Shown here piece by piece: positions 11,890 to 23,688 of a DNA stretch of 64,000 nucleotides. The notes beneath the pieces were generated by a model, which worked only from the letters and a program-made list of their open reading frames with translations, searched no databases and was not told where the DNA came from. Position numbers and translations under genes: made by a program. Numbering within the stretch: position 1 is the first letter of the stretch; the number at the start of each line of letters is the position of its first letter. Source of the DNA: Liopterus haemorrhoidalis (lineage: Eukaryota > Arthropoda > Insecta > Coleoptera > Dytiscidae); NCBI GenBank assembly GCA_963971575.1, contig OZ020624.1, positions 3,787,001 through 3,851,000 of the forward strand. Reading direction: 5' to 3'.

Positions 11890-12362
11890 CTCTTCATGGG
11901 TATTGTCGGTCAGATTGACTCTTTCCCTCATACTTAGTTGCTCAATTCTGCAGCCTTTCCATCTTGCGATGTAAGGCTGCAGTAGTTATTTTGCAGTTTT
12001 GGTGTTGTTCTCTTTTTTCCAAGTGTTCTATTCTTTGTGTATTTCCTTACCTCCTCCCACCTTTCAACTCTGTTTGTTGTAGTTTGTTTTCCTTCTTCTA
12101 ATTTTTTTTACTCGGTTACTTTTACTCTTCACTGTTTTTACTTCAAAAACTCTTTTTACTATTTTGTCTTTATTTATTCTCTGTATATGTCCCAGCCATC
12201 ATAGCTGTCTTTTTTCTATTATGGTCACTACTGGCTTTGTTTCTAGTTCTTCTCTGAATATCTCATTCCTTATTCTATTTTCTTTTGTGTGTTCTCTACA
12301 TTTTTTTCCATCGTGTTCTGTCTGTATATTTTTTTACCTCGTCCCAATTTACACCTCTCCTT
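11890..12362 (-). pseudogene. LINE reverse transcriptase C-terminal remnant
   Basis: Minus strand reads RNEIFREELETKPVVTIIEK, RQL, a stop, then WLGHIQRI and VKRVFEVKTVKSKSNRVKKI. This is the conserved segment downstream of the RT active site (RQLxWxGHxxRM). Several stops follow, with a degraded tail to about 11890. Family A/B elements do not explain it. Immediately adjacent to family B copy B1. Confidence 0.6.
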
Positions 12363-12365
12363 GTT

Positions 12366-13411
12366 AGGGTTTTGTGTATGACCAAAAAACCCTTATACCA
12401 TCATTTTGTTGTCTGTCTGTTCGGTAAAAATTGTAGCCAAACGGCTAAACCTAGAGAGTTGAAATTTGGCATGCTTATACAACTCTTTGACCCGCACATA
12501 GGAAAAATACTAAAACAGCTAAAAAACATATCCCCCTAAAAATATAAACAAATATGTGCTCATCGAAAAAAAAATATTTTTTTATAATTCTGAGTAGGGT
12601 ATCAATTGAAAGCCCTTGGTACGTGGATTAACGATCAAATTTTTATTTTTGCAAAATAAATTATTTTGAAGCGATTTTTACCAAAATTGTGCAAAACATT
12701 TTTTGTCCCACACCCTGTAGCCCAGATGGTTTAAACTAAAAATCTGAAAAAATTCTGAGTAATGTACATTGGTGTGAACCGGAATAGTACAACAGGAATT
12801 TTTGATCAGATTATGTTTTTGGAAAAAAACGCATTTTTTGTGATTTTTGGCTAATAATGTACACAAGTTATAGCTTTGTAACACGCTACACTGGAACGTG
12901 TATGCTGGTGTAGTGGTTTTTGACGCTGGTTTTTCACCCAAGTAACTCGATCCGAAAGGAATCGAACCCTGCGAGAAAAGACAATAATATTTTTTGTTTT
13001 TTTTTTTTCTTAATTTTTATATTGTTTAAATTATTTTTTCAAAATTCTAGTTATATTTTGGCACATGTTGCATTTAATTTTTAAAAGCGTAAATTTAATA
13101 ACCAGTGGAATTTGTTTAAATTATAATTTAATTCTGTTTCAATGTACACGAAATCAGAGGGGCGGAACTTATAACAACCAATGGAAGCCATAGGCGCAAT
13201 TTTTAAAATTCTTAATGAACCTTGCTTGATAAAAAAAAATGCTGCACATATTTAGGAACCTAAATAATGGTATTAGGCGTTCGAATTAAAATTAACAAAA
13301 AAAATATTTTAATATAAAATTTGTTTTCGCATCCCAAATAATCATCATTCACTTACTAAATACCTGCAAAACACTGAAATGTGTAAAAATTCACACTTCA
13401 CATCAATTTTT
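12366..13411 (+). mobile_element. Family B element, near full length, copy B1
   Basis: Non-coding ~1-kb repeat. In order: 5' AGGGTTTTG(TAG)GTATGACC folding against AAAACCCTT; a short (GTCT)n; a conserved block with GAGAGTTGAAATTTGGCATG; a block with AGTACAACAGGAATTTTTGA; a tRNA-like segment (12903-12974); a T-rich tract; a block with CCAATGGAAGCCATAGGCGC; a 3' subterminal ACTAAATACCTGCAAAACAC; and the palindromic GTGTAAAAATTCACAC before a TCAATTTTT end. The 5' AGGGTTTTGTAGGTAT and 3' ATACCTGCAAAACCCT are inverted copies. I infer a HINE/Helentron-like non-autonomous element. Confidence 0.7.
12903..12974 (+). other. tRNA-like segment inside B1
   Basis: A-box-like TGGTGTAGTGG at 12906-12916 and B-box-like GGAATCGAACCC at 12958-12969, 52 bp apart, in the same orientation as the host element. 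Stems are poor, so it is not a functional tRNA. Confidence 0.5.
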
Positions 13412-13546
13412 GTAGCTTGTTTAGTTTCTTGATGTTAAATTATAAGGAAGTTCTGGATCGATATTTTTATATATAACATTTATTATTTTTAGATACATTT
13501 TCAGTATATAAACAATGACTACTATATTAATAACTACATCGCCAAT

Positions 13547-13612
13547 CGGCGTAGCGCAGTGGTAACACATCTGCTCTGCGTTGCTAAGGTCTCGGAATCG
13601 AATCCCGTTCAG
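13547..13612 (+). other. tRNA-like segment between B copies
   Basis: TAGCGCAGTGG at 13552-13562 matches the Pol III A box, and GGAATCGAATCCC at 13594-13606 resembles a B box with loop ATCGAAT. The T stem has only about three pairs. It directly abuts the truncated family B copy at 13620-13829, lying on the opposite strand from that copy's 5'-to-3' direction. Best read as a tRNA pseudogene or SINE-like head. Confidence 0.5.
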
Positions 13613-13619
13613 GCATGGT

Positions 13620-13728
13620 ATGTTTTTTAGATGTTTTAGTATTTTTTCTATATGCGGGTCAAAGAGTTGTATAAGCATGCCAAATTTCAACTCTCTAGGT
13701 TTAGCCCTTTGGCTACAATTTTTACCGA

Positions 13729-13782
<54 letters not shown>

Positions 13783-13829
13783 GACAAAATGACGGTATAA
13801 GGATTTTTTGGTCATACCTACAAAACCCT
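13620..13829 (-). mobile_element. Family B 5'-end fragment, copy B2, with (GACA)n
   Basis: Minus-strand copy of the first ~210 bp of family B: AGGGTTTTGTAGGTATGACC at 13829, an expanded (GTCT)n (13731-13782 on plus as GACA repeats), then the GTTGAAATTTGGCATGC block. Truncated where the tRNA-like segment begins. Confidence 0.75.
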
Positions 13830-14511
13830 AAAAAATGAGTTTAATTTAACACCTACACCTACCACCAGCTGATCGATTCACGACTTCAATTTAATACAAC
13901 ACTAGCGGTGAAAATGGACCTAACAAACAATTACTTTAATACGTTTTTTAACTTTCCAATACGTGCAAAATACATATATTTGATTTCCACCAAAGCTTAT
14001 AACGTTATCACTGTAGTAAAATTCATTTTGTAATAATGTATTAGTAATATGGTTATGGAGAAAGGTGGTTTTAAGGGCCAATATATCTTTGTGGAAGACA
14101 ATATCTCATCGTATTTGTATTTCAATTCCCTCTCTCATCTGTAGTCTTGAGGGAGGTAAGAATGATATTTTTTCCAGCATCTGTCAGTGGTTAGGATGAA
14201 ATATCTAACCACGCCGTGAACAATGTCGAAAGACAGAATAATAATCAAATTTACTGTTTGAATTTTCAATTTGATGTCAGTTGAGATACTTCAATTTTCT
14301 ACGGTAAGTTGTTTGGAGTGTTGGTTCTTTTACATTTTGTCTGTCTGTTCGTCTCCCTGTCTAGACATACTGATGGCTGTCACGTGTTCACGTATGACAC
14401 CAGAATCTACTCTGCGATACATTGCATTTAAATTCGCATTCATTAGGTTCAAATGCAAATGGAACAAGTTTGCAAATTTACAAATTTTGTGCTTGTCTAA
14501 AAATGTATGTT
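13830..14511. other. Gene-free stretch
   Basis: No recognised protein. Contains a short GTCTGTCTGTTCGTC stretch at 14338-14360 that may be decayed family A or B sequence. Confidence 0.35.
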
Positions 14512-15542
14512 AAGTGCGAATTATATTATTTGGGAAGCTAAAACAAATTTTATGTTCAAATATATAATTTTTTGTTTGTTAATTTTTATTCGTATGCCTA
14601 ATACCATTATTTAGGTTTCTAAATATGTGCAGTATTATATATATATAGATATAAAATGTTCTTCTTTAATCGTCAGTTTTAGTTAGGAAAATTAAAAAAC
14701 TCAAAAATATATATAGCAAGGTTCATTAAGATTTTAAAAATTGCGCCTATGGCTTCCATTGGTTGTTTAACCCGGCCTCTCTGATTTCGTGTATTCAATT
14801 ACAACAATTTCCATTAGTTATTAAATTAACGCTTTTAAAAATTAAATGCAACATTTGCCCAAATATAACTAGCATTTTGAAAAAATATTTTAAACAGAAT
14901 GAAAATGCAAAAAAAAAACAGATAAAATAAAATTGCCTGGAGAGCGGAGGGAACTTTGATTTGTAAATTAGAACGCTAGCATGCTATCCATTACACTATC
15001 AAAGCATACTGGTTCAGTGTGTTAGATAAGTTATTAAATATTTTACGTAGTCAAGCAAAAACCACAAAAATGCGTTATTTTCCGAAAACATAATCTGATC
15101 AAAAATTACTGTTATACTATTCCGGTTCACACAAATGTACATTACTTAGAATTTTTTCAGATTTTTAGTTTAAACCATCTAGGCTACAGGATGTGGGACA
15201 ATGTTTTTTTGCACAATTTTGGCAAAAATCGCGTCAAAATAATTTATTTTGCAAAAATAAAATTTTGATCGTTAATCCACGTACTAAGGGCTTTCATTTG
15301 ATAACCTACTCAGAATTAAAAAAAAAAAAATTTTTTTCGATGAGCAGATATTTGTTTATATTTTGACGGGAATATGTTTTTTAGATGATTTAGTATTTTT
15401 CCTATGTGCGGGTCAAAGAGTTGTATAAGCATGCCAAATTTCAACTTTCTAAGTTAAGCCATTTGGCTACAATTTTACCGAACAGACAGACAGGCGACAA
15501 AATGACGGTATAAGGGTTTTTTGGTCATACCTACAAAATCCT
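14512..15542 (-). mobile_element. Family B element, copy B3
   Basis: Minus-strand copy with the same block order as B1: 5' AGGATTTTGTAGGTATGACC at 15542, short (GTCT)n, GTTGAAATTTGGCATGC, the AACAGTAATTTTTGATCAGA region, the tRNA-like segment at 14937-15008, CCAATGGAAGCCATAGGCGC, and a diverged 3' part ending about 14512. The 3' palindrome is not recognisable, so the 3' end is lost or decayed. Confidence 0.7.
14937..15008 (-). other. tRNA-like segment inside B3
   Basis: Minus strand TAGTGTAATGG (14998-14988) as A box and AAGTTCCCTCC (14957-14947) as a decayed B box, 41 bp apart. It sits at the same place in the element as the segments in B1, B4 and B7, but is closest to the one in B4. Confidence 0.45.
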
Positions 15543-15712
15543 AAAAAGGTAGTTTTTTCTAAATTTCCTAGCATGGCGCCCCTTTTTACTAGAAGTCTGA
15601 AGTGCCGCCCAGTAAATAAAAGGAGTTTTTGCTAGATTTAATTAAAGGTCACAATACTTATTACAAAAATGAATATTATTTTAATTAAAACTATTTGGAT
15701 ATTGTAATAGGC

Positions 15713-16070
15713 CAGCGTTTTCCAAAGTGTGGGTCGTGACCCGGCACCGGGTCGCAGAAAAATTTTGCCGGGTCACGAAAAAAATTGTAAAAACACCAAA
15801 AAGATTTTTTTTGTACATATTATTTTTTTACGTCACTAGAATAGTGTTAATCACTAGAATAGTGTGTATTTGTGTTCTTTATTACTATACTATATTCTTT
15901 ATTACTATACTATACTCTTTATTACTATACTATACTTTATATTACTATAAAGCTACTGCTTTAAAATAAAATTTGTTTTGTAAATAAATGTTTTTTTTTT
16001 CATAAGGTGGGTCGCGAAAAATTTTAAAACCTCGTACCGGGTCGCGGTCAAAAAAGTTTGGGAACCGCTA
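15713..16070. mobile_element. hAT-type MITE with 8-bp TSD and internal minisatellite
   Basis: Ends CAGCGTTTTCCAAAGTGTGG and (reverse-complemented right end) TAGCGGTTCCCAAACTTT are inverted repeats. Flanked by a perfect TAATAGGC duplication (15705-15712, 16071-16078). Subterminal GGGTCGCG/GGGTCACG motifs on both sides. About four units of a ~20-bp CTTTATTACTATACTATA repeat lie at 15871-15950. Non-coding. Confidence 0.8.
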
Positions 16071-16078
16071 TAATAGGC

Positions 16079-16964
16079 TATACATTTTTTCTTCGATTCG
16101 GCGCCCCTAGATCGTGGCGCCCCGATGCGGCGCATCGCCTGCATATCGTCTTGAGTCACCCCTGAGTTAGTTAGTTAAAATATCTGGCACATATCTAGAG
16201 TATATAATAAAAAGAATAAATCAAAGAATAAATAAATAAATAAAATCTTAAATACATACTCAATAAAAGGAACCTTGTAAGGACAAACAGATATAAACAG
16301 GATAAAAGTCTGTTCGAAAAATTGAACAGAGACTAGAAGTGAGTGAGACTAGAGGTGGCCTTCAATGGCTAAAAGGTTTTCCACCCCTGGCTTAAGCTAT
16401 GCTTATTAAGTCATTGAAGTTCCGCTTCCTTAACTTGTCGAAGGAAGACGAACCAACTTTGTTATTATTAAAACAAATAATGTCTCATCCCCAAATCTGT
16501 CAATACTTTGTAGAAAATTAAAGAATAATAGCAGTGTCTTATTTCTCAACTAATAAAGTAAAGTAAATCCAAATATTTATTTTTATATATAAAACATTTC
16601 TTTAAAATTTTTAAAAAAGTTGCAAGATTTACTTAGCACTCGAAATGAAAGAACACATTATTTCATAAATGCAGAGGCATCGCTCAAAAGGTAGAATCGC
16701 CGAGAACATTTCCTCTGTCAATAAACAATACTTCGCTAACAGAGAGAGCTTTCAAGTTAGAGGAGGACAAAAAGCTCCGTCCAGTGCTCCTCAACATACA
16801 GTTGGAGACAAAATATTATAAACGAATTAGATTCCAGCAAAATTTTAGTTATTGATAAAGTAAATTTCATTATAAGAGAACCGGGTATATCAAGGAAAGG
16901 TACAAGCAAATCTCTGTCGTTCCAACACCCATCGTAGGAGGAAAGTATCCCTTAATACTTTTTT
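16079..16964. other. Gene-free stretch
   Basis: GC-rich GGCGCCCC-containing sequence at 16098-16165 looks like the end of a further decayed MITE. The rest is unassigned AT-rich DNA. Confidence 0.35.
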
Positions 16965-17090
16965 TCTTCTTTATTGGTGGCATGTTACCCAATCGTATCT
17001 GCATCCTTTTTAATATCATCCATCCAACTTCTTTGAAGCCTTCCGATCAACGGCCCACCATTAACAGTATAAATGAGCGTCTTTGGATAC
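16965..17090 (-). pseudogene. LINE C-terminal scrap
   Basis: Minus strand reads GRLQRSWMDDIKKDADTIG then stop, followed by a short purine tail. The GRxxxxWMDDIKKD motif is the usual end of some insect LINE polyproteins. Too short for clade assignment. Confidence 0.5.
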
Positions 17091-17394
17091 CACGAAATTT
17101 GTCAGCTAGTGATACTGTTGGTTAGTGACTAATAGCTCGTTTACATTGTGCTAGCAGCTAGCTTACTAGCTGACAAAGACAGCTACTATCCTAATATAAA
17201 TGCCTGAGATTGAACTAACCCTAGAACTCGCCCTAGTAGTTGGGACAGGATAGTAGTTTTACAGATGAGATAGTCACTATCCCACTATCTTATACCCACT
17301 ACTAAATTTGTCAATTTGTACCTTTTTTGGAACTCTCTCCCGTATACTAGACTACTGTAAACAAAAGGTGCAGATGTTTATATAGTTATTTAAA

Positions 17395-17958
17395 CCAGTG
17401 GCGAAGGAAGACCTCCGTTAGACTTGCCCTCCCATAAAAAACCAGTGGCGAAGGGAAACCTCCGCTAGACTCGCACTCCCATAAAAAAAAAAATTAAATC
17501 AAAAAAAAATAAATAAATTTTAAATATTTAGATAAATCCTCAAAAATACATCAAATTATGTTCTATACAAATTTTTGTTCAAGGCTTGCTTGGTTTACTA
17601 GTTACGAATTAATTATCATGACCATGGAAACGTTACATATAAGTATGAAAAAATTGAGACTTTTAAATTGAATTTTAAATAATTTTACAAATATTTTTCA
17701 AAATTTTTCGTTTTATCAAAAAACGTCTCAAATAAAAGTTATTAGTAATTGCATTTATAGTAACTTTTATTCAATAAATTTTTTCGAAATATTTTTCTGT
17801 TGCTAAATATTCGCAAAAATCTTAAAATCGACATGAGTAAACTCCCATTTCTAGTCAACCGATCTTCATAAAAAACAATAGTATAGTACCAGAACGAACT
17901 CTTTCAGTTAAACCGTTTTTGAATTATCGTGTATACACACAGACACACAGACACACAG

Positions 17959-17992
<34 letters not shown>

Positions 17993-18131
17993 ACACACAT
18001 ACGGACGGCACTTCGAAAATAGGTTTTTTGGATTCCCTGGACCATGAAACGTGGTCATCAGTCAAAATCTCGACATCGAAAATTTTCGCGATTACAATAC
18101 TTGCCCCTTATATATTAAGGTCGGGCAAGTA
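17395..18131 (+). mobile_element. Family A element, copy A2
   Basis: Starts CCAGTGGCGAAGGAAGACCT...ACTTGCCCTCCC; this 47-bp leader is tandemly duplicated (17395 and 17442). Then comes a region shared with A1/A3 (ATGACCATGGAAACGTTACA), an AC microsatellite at 17937-18000, a block GGACCATGAAACGTGGTCAT, and a terminal hairpin CTTGCCCCTTATATAT/TAAGGTCGGGCAAG. Inverted ACTTGCCC at one end and GGGCAAGT at the other act as subterminal inverted repeats. Non-coding. Confidence 0.65.
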
Positions 18132-18299
18132 AAAAGAAATTTAACAAATTTTTATTCAACAAATAATTTTAACAAATAATTTATATAACATAACAAATTA
18201 ATTAAGTAATTGAACTTGCAAGCCATCCTTTCTGCCATTTGGTTTTTGGTTTTCTTTTCTTCTTGATGTAAATGCAAGCAGCTATGACAGCTTAAGTTT

Positions 18300-18790
18300 A
18301 TATATATATTCTTTATTCCCTAGGCCTTGCGGCGTTCAGGGTATTAACCATTACAAAAAAATAAAACAATCAATCCAAAAATAAATAACAATACCATCCA
18401 ATACAATTTACAATATTTTTTTCTTTTCTCTCTTCTTGCTCCAATGTCCCTCTCCTTCTTCCTGTTCCCCTTCTGGTTTCCCTCTCCAATATCCTTCCTT
18501 TTTGCTTCCAGTTCTCTCGCCCATCTTTGAGTTATTTTATTTCATTCTCTTCCCTTCAACCATTTCTTCACCCCTCCTCCTATCTACCTTCCTTTCTCCC
18601 CATTTCTAGGTAACCTCATCCTCCTTCCTTCCTTCCATTTCTCCCCTTCTGCTTCCCACCGGGTCTCTTCCTTCTTTCCTTTACTCCTTCCTGTTATCCT
18701 TCCCCAATCTCCATCCGTCTTGCCTCTAATTCCCTCGCTTAAGTTTATAATTCTTCCATTAGTAATTATTAAAAAAACAAAACAAAAATA
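18300..18790 (-). mobile_element. Purine-rich LINE 3' region (minus strand)
   Basis: Strong strand asymmetry: the plus strand is almost pyrimidine-only at 18420-18770. On the minus strand it ends GGGAATAAAGAATATATATA, similar to the LINE 3' terminus at 2540-2570. Its frames are Lys/Glu/Arg-rich, which is expected from composition alone. I read it as a 3' portion of a LINE related to that at 2015-2570, without a recognisable domain. Confidence 0.4.
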
Positions 18791-19264
18791 ATACAAAAAC
18801 GCACCACTACAAATGATAGAGACCGACTGACTCGATTAAAAAATAGCTCGGTTGTGAGTGGCCCCCTATTTTGGACTGAGTTTGAATGGACTCGGGATGA
18901 ATGGACTCGGGATGTATAGATCGCTCGTGTAGGGGTGTCTTAAAGGTGTAAGGCACTTCTGAATAGAAGATATTTTATAACTGCCTAAAGGTTTTATTTA
19001 GAGATACTCATTTTTTGTCTCAGTGTTTGTGATTTTTTTTCTACGTAAAATTCTGCTTATATTCGGACACAATTACTAATATAGACCTACTGACAGGTTG
19101 CCTACAAGAAGATATAGACGTATGACCGTTTGTTTCAGAATAAGTTAAATATTTTAACTGTTATTTTTGTTGAGTGTAATATAGATCTTACAAGCATTGG
19201 CTAAATAAATAAACAATTGTTATCAAAACAAAAACTAACTTCGCTGCTAATGATTTAATTTTAA

Positions 19265-19510
19265 ATGGTCACATAGCAGCAGTGTATCAGTACAAACATC
19301 TTGGCACTTGGATAAACAATAGTAATATCGACAGGAAATACGAATAGAAATAGAAACTTCATAGTAGCCGATGTCTGTAGCATATATGGCAGTTGACTGA
19401 TTTTGTGTCGAAATGGAAAGAGATGCATTTATATGAACGAACCGTTCTATAACGAAGAATTATTAGTGTTCTCTATTCTGTTGCATGGAATAGAAACCTG
19501 AATTTAAAGT
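19265..19510 (+). pseudogene. LINE reverse transcriptase thumb remnant
   Basis: Plus strand reads AAVYQYKHLGTWINNSNIDR, a stop, then degenerate sequence and, in a shifted frame, RIISVLYSVAWNRNL. YxYLGTWIN and the downstream VLYxxxAW pattern match the RT palm-to-thumb region of insect LINEs. Frameshifts and stops throughout. Confidence 0.55.
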
Positions 19511-20322
19511 CTATTCTTAATTTATTATTGTTTATAATGCATTTTAATTAGTTTTAAACAGTTTTAATCCTTTAGGTTTTTATATTAAGATCATATTTTA
19601 AACTGAAGAGTTTTGAAATATGGGTTTATTGAGGTATGCTGAAGATCTAATTGATAGATAAGATCACATCTTGTCTATCTTGTCCACAGTATATTTTTTA
19701 CTGAGAATAAGGAAGGGACGTTGGTTAAATATAACTTGCAACTAGGGATGAACATAAAGAGAGCATGGAAAAAGGTTATAATAGATTGAATATACGCTTT
19801 ATGTAATATGGACATCGCTGCACATTCTTGCTGCCTTTCCTTAAATTTTCCGTAAACAGGTTATCGTATTCAGTTTCCCGTTAATATTTCAGATGAGTTA
19901 TCAACTGTTGAGGTGCTCTGGTTTTGAGGACCATTAGTAACCCGATCGTTCTATGGCTAGGTCGATGTAAGAAAGAAAACAAAGGAACAGTTCTTCTTTA
20001 AAAAGAATGTGAAAATGACACGTTTGATAACGGCACCAGATACAAATTACAGACAAAATGGATTATTGTTCAACTCAAAAACATAGACTTACTATGATTT
20101 AAGTCGATAAATGTTTTAGGGATTATCTAACAATTAAAAACTTATATCAAATAGAAATTACGAACAGAATTAAATTTACTAATGCATCGTATTTTTAACT
20201 TGGCCCTTTCTTCAAAACAAAACACCTGTTTAGAAACACCAATCCTCAGGATCCAATCTATTCGATTTTAATCGTTGTATCGATTTGTGCTTTTTCTGTG
20301 AACGCTAAAAAATGGACGTAAT
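19511..20322. other. Gene-free stretch
   Basis: No recognised coding or repeat feature. Confidence 0.35.
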
Positions 20323-21255
20323 TAGAGATGGGTCGTTCATGAACGAACCAGCTCACTGAGCCGACTCAGTACACTGACCGAAGTGACACGGTTCATCAAA
20401 TTGAAATGAGCCGGCTCACGGCTCACTGTATAGTTTCAAGTTTCAAGGATACGATTGGTCGGGCGATTGCGAGCAGTGACCGGAGTGATCCGGATCTGGA
20501 TCGATGTCATGTTGAACTTCGCGAGAAATCGGCTTGTAATGTATTATCATAAAGTGTATTTTATCATCAATTTGTAAGGCAGTTTATTTGTAACTAATAG
20601 GCTTAGTCTGTATTTTCTTACAACTATACTATATAAAAATATTAAAAATATTGCCCAAATCCCAGATGTCCGATTTATAAGGGCAATAAACATCGTCATA
20701 AACTTAACACATCTGGTTTAAAATACAGTAGCTACATAAAGTGAATTGTTTGTTTCAAAAATGTTAGAAAAGAACCGGGGCTAAGCGACGTTCTACCTAC
20801 GAGCGAACGACCGACAACTGACCGGGTTTAAGCGACGTTCTACCTACGAGCGAACGACCGACAACTGACCGGGTCTAAGGAAGAGCCAGCTCTAAGCGAC
20901 GTCTACCTACAAGCGAACGACCGACAACTGACCGGATCTAAGGAAGAGCCAGGTCTAAGGAAGAGCCGGCTCTAAGCGACGTCTACCTACGAGCGAACGA
21001 CCGACAACTGACTGGGTCTAAGCAAGAGCCGGTTCTAAGCGACGGTCTACCTACGAACGAACGACTGACCGACCTGTGTCTTGGGATCATGTTTACAGTT
21101 CATATATTACAAGAACCGGCTCTAAGCGACCAACCTGTGTCTCGAAAACATGTTTACTTAACCGGATCACTGAGCCGGATCAATGAACCGGCTCAACAAA
21201 CTGAACGACCTCCACTGATCCGGTTCCGCAAACTGAGCCGAAATTCCCATCTCTA
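20323..21255. mobile_element. hAT-type non-autonomous element carrying a minisatellite
   Basis: Ends TAGAGATGGG and CCCATCTCTA are perfect 10-bp inverted repeats, flanked by a perfect 8-bp duplication GACGTAAT (20315-20322, 21256-21263). Subterminal GAGCCGGCTCA/GAACCGGCTC-type motifs occur many times on both sides. The middle (about 20775-21130) is a tandem array of units with CTAAGCGACGTTCTACCTAC and GAGCGAACGACCGACAACTG, some separated by GGAAGAGCCGGCT spacers. No transposase. Confidence 0.8.
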
Positions 21256-21263
21256 GACGTAAT

Positions 21264-23230
21264 ATTGACCATATCACTCCTAAATGTACATAGATTGAAA
21301 ACATGGTCATGAAATCATGAAACCTAGAAATAGGAGGCCTAGGGTCACCCCGGGCTGTTGCTCCAATGATGATGTTCGATTTGTGCTTGGTTCTTTGGCG
21401 GATATATGTTGGTATTGTGATTTTCAATTGATATACTATATATCGGTATTATATAGATATAATACCGATAATGAAGTGTTCTCAAAATGTTGGTTAAAAA
21501 AAAAACGCTTTTAGCGCTGTCGGTGGATGGAATATAACTTAAAATCGTTTCAAGGCCGTGTATATGAGTTTCATACCCCTGGTCACACCTCTACTCCACT
21601 GATGACCCACCAGAAGGCAAGTGAAGCCGAACGTGTTAAAGAGGCGCACGACCTCAAAGCTTGATAATCACTTAAGAAATTTGATAGAAAATTTCCTTAA
21701 GTGAGACTGTAAAGTTTCACTGTTTTTTTTTTTTACTAATCACAACATTGACTATTTTAAAATCTACTATTGAAAATAGTTTATCAAAACTCTTTCAATA
21801 GCAAAAAAACAAAACTCAATGTATTAACACGAGTAGTGAAATTGTAAAGTAACGTGTTAGCCACATGATATTTCTTTAAGATTAAATCATTATTAAAATG
21901 TTTTAATATCAACAAGATCTTGATAATTTTTTTGGATCTTTTCAAGACCATAAACACTATTAATTTTTATTTTTAATTTTGATGTTATCTTAAGTGCAGC
22001 ATAGTTGTAAGTTATTATGATAGAGCACGAGCTAATTGCAATTTTTTTTTTTTTTAAATATATATAAAGGCACTTCCTTAGAGTCAGTGAACTTGCGTGC
22101 TTGAAAGCAGAAAAGTCGCAAACTAGAACATGAACAAGAAATTTGTAACAGGTAAACATGCCAACTAGTATTGTCCCTGTTATTACGTATTTGGGTCATA
22201 AACAGATGAATATATAGAGAATACATGGTAATAAAGTGGTATATTGAAGAAAATTCATGTTTCATTCATCTTGTAAGGGATGTAATTTTGGTATTATTGC
22301 ATAAATAAAATTTCATAAATAAATTCATTATAATCCTTTAATTAGAGTAAAATATTTAATCTGTTAAACGATACAAAAATAATCTATTTCTTAGAAAGGG
22401 CATTTAAGATAACGGGAGATTGTTTATTATTGCAACTTGACACTTTTGTCAATGTAACATGAAAAGTGAATCGTAAATTATTGTGTGAAAAATATACGTC
22501 AACCATAAGCACATAATTAATAATTAAATTCTGTCTGAGATATAAATATTATGATTCGGCTATTTTCTAATGGGATATTTATCTGAGTTATCACCAATAA
22601 ATTATGAATTTAAGATAGTATAAGACAGATAATCAAGAGGTGTGAAATGACATTTAACAGTTGGGCGAAGTAAGCATTCCAGGGCAGTCATGTTTTAAGA
22701 GTGGTTGAGCTTAAACCGTCATAACGTTAAGATGTAAAAAAAAGTTCAACTTAAGCCGTCGTATGGTTAAGACCCTGTTTTGGAGTTTTTTAAGAGACAT
22801 GGGTTAGAGACATTCAGAGTGTTTGGGCGAGTCGAAATAAAGTAACAATGTAATTCCGTATGAACGTTAGTGTAGTGACCAGCTAAAAAATGGAGAGACA
22901 ATATTTAGAAACATGTAGTGGTTAAATTAGTGTTTGGTGTAAAGTGTGTCTAGTGTGTGCGAATGTGTGTCTCATTTGGATTTAGCTGTATCGACGTAAT
23001 TGTAAGTCTATTGTAATTAGTGTAAATATTTAAACCGTAATCGTAATTAAAGTAGGTTAGCTAAAATGTTGAGTTTAATTGAAACAACCCTTAATCCTTC
23101 CAAGAATCATAGCAACCAGCTAGCGGACTAATAGGGGGGGTCCAGACTTGATCCGCTCGCAAGTCTTGGAACCCATAATGTGAGGGATGTACAGAGTAAG
23201 TACAAATGAAATAAATAAATCAGCCAACCG
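21264..23230. other. Long gene-free stretch
   Basis: No protein recognised. Seen: a hairpin CACTTAAG...CTTAAGTG at 21668-21702; a pair of direct ~45-bp repeats (GTTGAGCTTAAACCGTCATA and GTTCAACTTAAGCCGTCGTA) at 22704-22775; and a non-repetitive, GT-rich tract at 22830-23120 of unknown nature. Confidence 0.35.
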
Positions 23231-23271
23231 TGACATTTCATATTTTATATATCAGAGTCCCCCACAATCTA

Positions 23272-23300
23272 CTGAAGATGGCTACTTCGTAGCCAAAATG
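23272..23300 (+). other. CTGANGA-stem-AAA hairpin motif
   Basis: CTGAAGAT, then the perfect stem GGCTAC-TTC-GTAGCC, then AAAATG. The layout resembles part of a hammerhead ribozyme core, but the G of the expected GAAA is A. See findings. Confidence 0.35.
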
Positions 23301-23450
23301 TACGTCTAGTGACTAAGAAAATTATTTGTATCTGTTTAAGTTTACCATATATTTATTCCTAAATTCTGGATAGTTTTAGTATTATTCAGCTTATATGATA
23401 AAGTATATATGTTATGGATCAACTGATTAATCCGGGCAGTACTCACAATG

Positions 23451-23688
23451 CAGTGGCGGCGCTAGCTCTTAAAATCTGGGGGGGGGGCAAAAAAATTGAG
23501 TAAACTTGTGGGGGGGGCAGGAAATATTTTTTTATCTTTTACATATGAAAATACAAGTAATGACCTAAAAAAAAGGTCCTCACTTCTAAAATATATTTTT
23601 TTCAAGCAATTCTAGGGGGGCCAATAGGGGCCAGGGCAAATTTGGGGGGGGGGCGGACTACCCGGACCCCCCGTTAGTACCACCACAG
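23451..23688. mobile_element. hAT-type MITE with 8-bp TSD and poly-G tracts
   Basis: 238-bp element beginning CAGTGGCGGCGCTAGC and ending TAGTACCACCACAG (imperfect inverted repeats), flanked by a perfect TCACAATG duplication (23443-23450, 23689-23696). Contains four runs of six or more G on the plus strand, giving strong strand asymmetry. Confidence 0.75.

Noticed and set aside
13731..13782. CRISPR-like array from GACA repeats
   Set aside because: A plain tetranucleotide microsatellite without spacers; the organism is evidently a metazoan.
18584..18796. Lys/Glu/Arg-rich minus-strand frame as a nuclear protein exon
   Set aside because: Extreme purine bias and a LINE-like 3' end directly downstream explain it better.
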